Assembly (NCBI RefSeq): GCF_026619435.1
Contig: NZ_JAOVZQ010000001.1
Span: 69,501 to 133,500, forward strand
From: Hoeflea ulvae
GTDB taxonomy: Bacteria; Pseudomonadota; Alphaproteobacteria; Rhizobiales; Rhizobiaceae
Length of the DNA stretch: 64,000 nucleotides
Reading direction: 5' to 3'
In this document: positions 56,497-64,000 of the stretch, one piece after another
Numbering within the stretch: the first letter of the stretch is position 1
Layout: each line of letters starts with the position of its first letter
Position numbers and translations under genes: made by a program
The notes under the pieces: model-generated
Databases searched by the model: none
Seen by the model: the letters and a program-made list of their open reading frames with translations, nothing else
What the model was told of the DNA's origin: nothing

Positions 56497-57014
56497 GCGT
56501 TTTCAAAACTCCCTGTTACGGAAACGGACACTGGCAGCCGGGCATGGGTTGCCCGGACAGGTCCTGCGAAAGCCGGGGGCATTCGCACTGACTGCGCCAT
56601 TCAAGGGCGATAGAAGGCAAATTTCGCAACAAATATCTCGCGGAACGTGACTGCCCGGCAGTATTGCACTGCAAGGAAAGAGAGGCCGCTGTAAGGGACG
56701 TTTGCTTCCGTTTTTGCTTCTTGTTTCGCCCAGACGGCGCCTTGAAGATGTCAGTAATGCTATGTGTACCACAAAATATGGGGTAAATCAATGATTTGCG
56801 CCAGCGGCTGCGGACAGGGCACCGGAATCGCGCCATGGTTTGCACAAGCAAGCAGCAGTGCAACCGCCGGAATGCTGCGATGCGTCACGAAATTTCGCTG
56901 CATCGCGGCAGTTTCCAGGCGGAACCCAGAGGCTGGCCCGGCCGCTTGTGGTCACCTGCGCCACTACCGGCCCGGGCAGATCAAGCCACCCCCGCACTGT
57001 CGCAAAGCACAAGA
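56497..57014. other. Intergenic region between carD and fdxA
   Basis: No gene supported. The part next to carD (56640-56800) is relatively AT-rich and probably contains the carD promoter. Open frames here are short and without ribosome sites or family resemblance. Confidence 0.5.
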
Positions 57015-57353
57015 TCAGTCGCCTTCGCCAGGCTCCGGCGAGAAGTATTTCTCGAACTTGCCTTCTTCGCCATCGAACTTCTTGGCGTCTTCCGGGGCAT
57101 CCCGCTTGATGGTGATGTTGGGCCATTTGTCGGCATATTCGGTGTTGACCTCGAGCCATTTCTCCAGCCCCGGCTCGGTGTCCGGCTTGATCGCCTCTGC
57201 CGGGCACTCGGGCTCGCACACGCCGCAGTCGATGCATTCGTCAGGATGGATGACCAGCATGTTGTCACCCTCGTAGAAGCAGTCCACAGGGCAGACTTCA
57301 ACGCAGTCCATATATTTGCAGCGAATGCAATTGTCAGTCACCACATAGGTCAT
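57015..57353 (-). CDS. fdxA: Seven-iron ferredoxin FdxA
   Basis: A 112-residue ferredoxin with one [3Fe-4S] and one [4Fe-4S] cluster. Cysteines are at 9, 12 (position next to the second motif), 17, 21 and 25, then 40, 43, 46 and 50 ([12 protein letters not shown]). The C-terminal extension is typical of the Azotobacter-type FdxA. The ATG at 57353 has GGAGAG upstream; the longer frame to 57374 adds seven residues. It lies downstream of the S4-helicase genes on the same strand with a 276-bp gap that has no gene. Confidence 0.94.
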   Translation of the reverse strand: MTYVVTDNCIRCKYMDCVEVCPVDCFYEGDNMLVIHPDECIDCGVCEPECPAEAIKPDTEPGLEKWLEVNTEYADKWPNITIKRDAPEDAKKFDGEEGKFEKYFSPEPGEGD

Positions 57354-57629
57354 ACGTCTCTCCTGAAGCTTCATGCATGGGGCGCACGGGCGGTTTCATG
57401 TCGACCGAAACATCATGCATCATTTTCGAGCGGTGCAGCCGTCCTCGCCGGTCCGGACGGGCCCGCGGCGCTGCATCAAACAACGGCGGTGAGGTACCGG
57501 CTTTACCGCCACTTTGCAAGACATCTGGTTTCGCCATGGCGTCGCACCCGGATCGTGCCGAACCAAGCTCGCGGCAGCCGGCACAATTTGCGCATGTCTT
57601 TGCCCCAACAGGTGCCGGTCAAGACAAAA

Positions 57630-58019
57630 TCATGCGCCATCATCCGGCTTGTTGAATTGATCTATTTTTCGCCTGTCCCGCTTGGTCGGCCGGCCGGCAC
57701 CGGGCTCCCGTGCCGCCGGGACGATCGGCGCCTGTCCGGCTTCAGCAGGTTTGGGAGTGAGGTCCTCATACAGAAGCTGCGCTTCCGGCGCCGGGCCGCG
57801 GCGCTGGCCGCAACCCAGGATCTTCAGCACCACGATGCGCCGCTCGAACGAGATGGTCAGCACGTCGCCCGGCTTGATCAGGAAACTGGCCTGATCGATC
57901 TTCTCGCGATTGACCCTGACATTGCCGCTGCTGACAAATTTGCCGGCCAGGGTTCTGGACTTGATGGTGCGCGCGAAAAACAGCCATTTGTCTATCCGCT
58001 GTCGCGCCGGCTGGTCCAC
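57630..58019 (-). CDS. S4-domain RNA-binding protein (Hsp15-like)
   Basis: A 129-residue protein whose first 65 residues form an S4 RNA-binding domain (QRIDKWLFFARTIKSRTLAGKF, GNVRVNREKIDQASFLIKPGD). The basic, proline-rich tail (GRPTKRDRRKIDQF) is typical. Hsp15 relatives recycle free 50S subunits that carry nascent chains. It follows the helicase gene by 11 bp, so both are in one RNA-related operon. Confidence 0.9.
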   Translation of the reverse strand: MDQPARQRIDKWLFFARTIKSRTLAGKFVSSGNVRVNREKIDQASFLIKPGDVLTISFERRIVVLKILGCGQRRGPAPEAQLLYEDLTPKPAEAGQAPIVPAAREPGAGRPTKRDRRKIDQFNKPDDGA

Positions 58020-58030
58020 CAGGGTAAGGC

Positions 58031-61294
<3,264 letters not shown>

Positions 61295-61360
61295 GACGGC
61301 TGTTATCTAACACATCAGAGCAGCGTAAACAGGGCAAATCTCAAAGACTGCCAATGCGCG

Positions 61361-62640
61361 CAATTTAACACCTGGAACAGTGGCGGAACGAATCAGCGAC
61401 GAATCACTGACTCGGTTTGATACCGCTTTTGTTCACCGCAATATCTTGGAAATTCGGGCGCTCATGCCACCATATGCTGAATCACGGCTGCCGCATTTGG
61501 CCGCAACCGAGCGACAAAGGTTAACAAGGGACCGGAGCCCCTGCCCGTGCGCGCACCGTCCCCTGTTCGCGGCCCTGATCTGTTCTTGATTTGTTAAGCT
61601 TTATTGACAATTCATGAACGCAATAGATCGCATTTTAACGATCTGCGTTAACTATCGGAACAGCGCCGGAACGAATCGGCTACGAATCGCAGATCGCCCG
61701 ATGTTGGTGTTTTGTTCACCGCAAGATATGGGTCCACGCTGCAGCTGTGGCACAAATCTGACCGGCTCCGGCCTGTGATGCAGCGCCTTTTGCTGCGGAG
61801 ATTAACCTTTGAGCCGGTCATTTCGCCCTCCCCGGCGCGCCTTTTGCGGTCGCTTCCGTCCTGATTTCGGTCAGGATTTGTTAACTTTTCCAAGCACTTC
61901 GCAAGTCCCGATGGCCAGGCCTGTTAACTTTCGGAACAGCCGTGGAACGAAGCGGCACCGAATCACAGACCTGGTTGTGTTTTTGCTTTGTTCCACGCAA
62001 CATATGCCTGCCCGAAGCCGGCCGCCCACCAGATGCAGATCGGCCGCCCGGTGATCCGGCGCGAAATCACCGGTTGCCGTTAACATTTGGATTGAGCTGC
62101 AATCGCATCCGCGAAGAGGGGAATATCCGGCGTCAGCACGGGTGAGAATTCGTTAAGATTTCCAAACACTTCCTGAAGGCATTCGGGAGTATTTGAACAG
62201 CGGCGTTAACCTTCGGAACAGCGCCGGAACGAAGCGGCACCGAATCACAGACCTGCCTGTGTTGTCATTATGTTCCACCCAACATCTGCCAATATGGGAA
62301 TGGCCGCCCCCCATATGCAGTTGACGCCTGAATGGGCTCGACCTCGCAGCTGCCCCGGCCGTTAACCTTTGAAACCGGGGGCGCAGCGCTCTACGCGGCG
62401 CTGAAGCTTCGTTCAGGTTTTGATAACAATTCCAAAGACTTCCTTAAGAGACATCGGGATATCACCGGTTCTGTTAAGCTTCGGAACAGCGACGGAACGA
62501 ACCGGAACCGAATCAGCCTTTTGACGGATTTCCCGCTTTGTTCCCCACCAGATCTTGTGCGGCGGCCGGCTGCAGCATCTACCGGACCGGAAATCTGCAC
62601 CCATTTCGCAGGCCCCGCGGCCCCGTCTGTTAACCAATGG
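61361..62640. repeat. Five tandem copies of a degenerate ~280-bp repeat
   Basis: The gap between the helicase start and the phbB stop (61295-62907) has no supportable gene. It holds five diverged copies of one unit, anchored at GGAACAG at 61374, 61657, 61933, 62215 and 62483 (spacings 283, 276, 282, 268). Each unit has, in order: TTCGGAACAGCGcCGGAACGAA with a GAATC nearby, then TTTGTTCcACgCAAcATaTG, then a GTTAACcTTTGA element (near 61519, 61802, 62080, 62362 and 62629), then, in copies two to five, a lead segment like TTGTTAACttTTCCAAgcACTTC. At 61635-61651 there is a perfect palindrome TTAACG-ATCTG-CGTTAA. TTAAC and GANTC are motifs of CtrA and CcrM respectively. Function unknown. Confidence 0.8.
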
Positions 62641-62852
62641 GCCCCCTGAACGGCTGAAATTTTCACATGAACGCCAACTCTGGACGGCCGCGCCCCGTCC
62701 CCTGTCTGTGCTGCCTGCCCGGCCAGATCGTCCTTGCCTTGCGCCCTTCCTCCTGACAACGGCGCCAGCCGTGCCAGGCGTTGACCACGGGAGATCACGC
62801 TCACCCTTGAAGACGGCGCGGAGATCGCCGCACGAACCGGAACCCCTTGAAC

Positions 62853-62881
62853 GAAAACGCCCGGCAGTTTCCCGCCGGGCG
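62853..62881 (-). terminator. Terminator after phbB
   Basis: An 8-bp stem CGCCCGGC (62858-62865) with GCCGGGCG (62874-62881) and an 8-nt loop, followed on the minus strand by TTTTC. It is 27 bp past the phbB stop and ends the phbA-phbB transcript. Confidence 0.85.
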
Positions 62882-62907
62882 CAAAATCCTGGTGATTGCC
62901 AGAACGA

Positions 62908-63633
62908 TCAGCTGAAATACTGACCGCCATTGGCCGAGATCGTCGATCCGGTGATGAAACCGGCGTCATCGGCTGCCAGGAACACCACGGCCCGGGCGAT
63001 TTCTTCCGGCTCGCCCAGGCGTCCGACCGGGATCTGCGGGATGATGCGCTCGTTGAGCACCTTCTCGTCAATCGCCTTGACCATGTCGGTGCCGATATAG
63101 CCCGGACAGATCGCGTTGACGGTGATGCCGGCACGCGCGCCTTCCTGGGCCAGCGCCTTGGTAAAGCCGAGGTCACCTGCCTTGGCAGCAGAATAGTTGA
63201 CCTGGCCTGCCTGGCCCTTCTGGCCGTTGATCGAGGAGATGTTGATGACGCGGCCGAACTTGCGCTCGCGCATACCGCTCCACACCGGGTTGGTCATGTT
63301 GAACAGGCCGGTGAGATTGGTGTTGATCACCTCGCCCCACATCTGCGGCGTCATCTTGTGGAACATGCCGTCGCGGGTGATGCCGGCATTGTTGACCAAT
63401 ACCGCGACCGGGCCGAGATCGGCTTCGACCTGGGCGATGCCGGCGACGCAGGCGTCATAATCGGCGACCGACCATTTATAGGTCTTGATGCCGGTCTCGG
63501 CGGTAAACTTTCCCGCTGCCTCGTCATTGCCGGCATAATTGGCAGCGACCGTATAGCCGGCTGCCTTCAATGCGACCGAAATCGCGGCCCCGATTCCACG
63601 TGACCCTCCCGTCACGATGGCTACCTTACTCAT
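62908..63633 (-). CDS. phbB: Acetoacetyl-CoA reductase
   Basis: PhbB reduces acetoacetyl-CoA to (R)-3-hydroxybutyryl-CoA with NADPH for polyhydroxybutyrate synthesis. The 241-residue short-chain dehydrogenase has GGSRGIGAAI (9-18), NNAGITRDGMFHKM, the catalytic S133/S134, Y147 and K151 (VNYSAAKAG), and TGSTISANGGQY at the end. GGAGGAGG precedes the ATG at 63633. It follows phbA by 70 bp. Confidence 0.95.
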   Translation of the reverse strand: MSKVAIVTGGSRGIGAAISVALKAAGYTVAANYAGNDEAAGKFTAETGIKTYKWSVADYDACVAGIAQVEADLGPVAVLVNNAGITRDGMFHKMTPQMWGEVINTNLTGLFNMTNPVWSGMRERKFGRVINISSINGQKGQAGQVNYSAAKAGDLGFTKALAQEGARAGITVNAICPGYIGTDMVKAIDEKVLNERIIPQIPVGRLGEPEEIARAVVFLAADDAGFITGSTISANGGQYFS

Positions 63634-63703
63634 ATGGACCTCCTCCAAGGCTAAATTGCAGAGTCTGAAAAGTCATGGGTATCGAGACTGACCGCAAAGG
63701 CGG

Positions 63704-64000
63704 TCAGCCGCGTTCGACGCAGAGTGCAACGCCCATGCCGCCGCCGATGCACAATGTGGCAAGGCCCTTCTTGGCGTCGCGGCGGACCATTTCGAACAAC
63801 AGCGTGTTGAGAATGCGCGCGCCCGATGCGCCGACCGGGTGACCGATGGCAATGGCGCCGCCATTGACATTGACGATTGCCGGATCCCAGCCCATGTCCT
63901 TGTTGACCGCGCAGGCCTGAGCCGCAAAGGCCTCGTTGGCTTCCACCAGATCGAGATCGCCAACGCTCCAGCCGGCCTTTTCCAGCGCCTTGCGCGAGGC
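63704..64000 (-). CDS. phbA: Acetyl-CoA acetyltransferase (5' part beyond the window)
   Basis: The C-terminal 98 residues of a thiolase that condenses two acetyl-CoA to acetoacetyl-Co[21 protein letters not shown], the catalytic histidine in [16 protein letters not shown] and the late active-site cysteine in [11 protein letters not shown] are intact. The rest lies past the right edge. It is upstream of phbB, the normal phbAB order. Confidence 0.94.
   Translation of the reverse strand, partial: ASRKALEKAGWSVGDLDLVEANEAFAAQACAVNKDMGWDPAIVNVNGGAIAIGHPVGASGARILNTLLFEMVRRDAKKGLATLCIGGGMGVALCVERG

Noticed and set aside
61361..62640. CRISPR array
   Set aside because: The repeat unit is about 280 bp, diverged and without identical short repeats and unique spacers; no cas genes.
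61361..62640. Array of sigma-EcfG (GGAAC) promoters
   Set aside because: GGAAC is frequent in the units, but a CGTT element at 16-17 bp is not present in the copies I checked.

Overview
The window (about 62-63% G+C by eye) reads as the chromosome of a Rhizobiales alphaproteobacterium, most like marine Rhizobiaceae such as Hoeflea. This rests on protein character and gene order: cobT-cobS-dnaJ-bolA, corC-aroB-aroK facing a tiny membrane gene-xerD-accA, rpoH2, carD, fdxA, a SUV3-like helicase and phbB-phbA. Genus is inference; no rRNA lies in the window. I see no insertion sequence, prophage or CRISPR array.

Layout. 1-13.9 kb: housekeeping genes (cobaltochelatase CobT/CobS, J-domain protein, BolA, CorC-type membrane protein, shikimate genes aroB/aroK, XerD, AccA, L,D-transpeptidase lipoprotein, TusA, COG0523 GTPase, D,D-carboxypeptidase, M20 amidohydrolase). 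14-18.4 kb: tRNA-Arg(CCU), an MFS transporter, SapC, Dxr and a P-loop kinase. 18.5-22.3 kb: a form II (AYRGAGR) CoxS-L-M molybdenum hydroxylase. 22.8-26 kb: TRAP transporter 1. 26-39.8 kb: an organosulfonate/sugar catabolic island. 39.9-46.5 kb: VWA (CoxE-like) protein and MoxR ATPase, separated by a phd-doc toxin-antitoxin pair, a GNAT gene, metA with a SAM-II riboswitch, a GGDEF gene and a ParB-like fragment. 46.6-53.1 kb: a small conserved protein, an ABC-F ATPase, thiamine pyrophosphokinase, and a TPP riboswitch with thiBPQ. 53.2-64 kb: M48 protease, RpoH2, CarD, FdxA, S4 protein, helicase, a 1.6-kb region holding five copies of a roughly 280-bp tandem repeat, then phbB and the end of phbA.

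The most interesting part is 26.0-39.8 kb. It encodes SuyA/SuyB (sulfolactate sulfo-lyase), SlcC and ComC (the two sulfolactate dehydrogenases that invert stereochemistry), a HutC/GntR regulator, a Gfo/Idh protein, an L-fucose-isomerase-like protein, a YihT/LacD-like class I aldolase, a YihV-like PfkB kinase, a second TRAP transporter and an aldose 1-epimerase. Together they form a nearly complete predicted route from sulfoquinovose glycosides to pyruvate, DHAP and sulfite (a sulfo-EMP variant plus sulfolactate desulfonation). A perfect 14-bp palindrome, GTCTTATATAAGAC, occurs four times, each time in front of a transcription unit of this island, and is very probably the operator of the local GntR regulator. 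No obvious sulfolactaldehyde dehydrogenase is present, so one step is unaccounted for. All functions are predicted by reading the sequence; no database search was possible.
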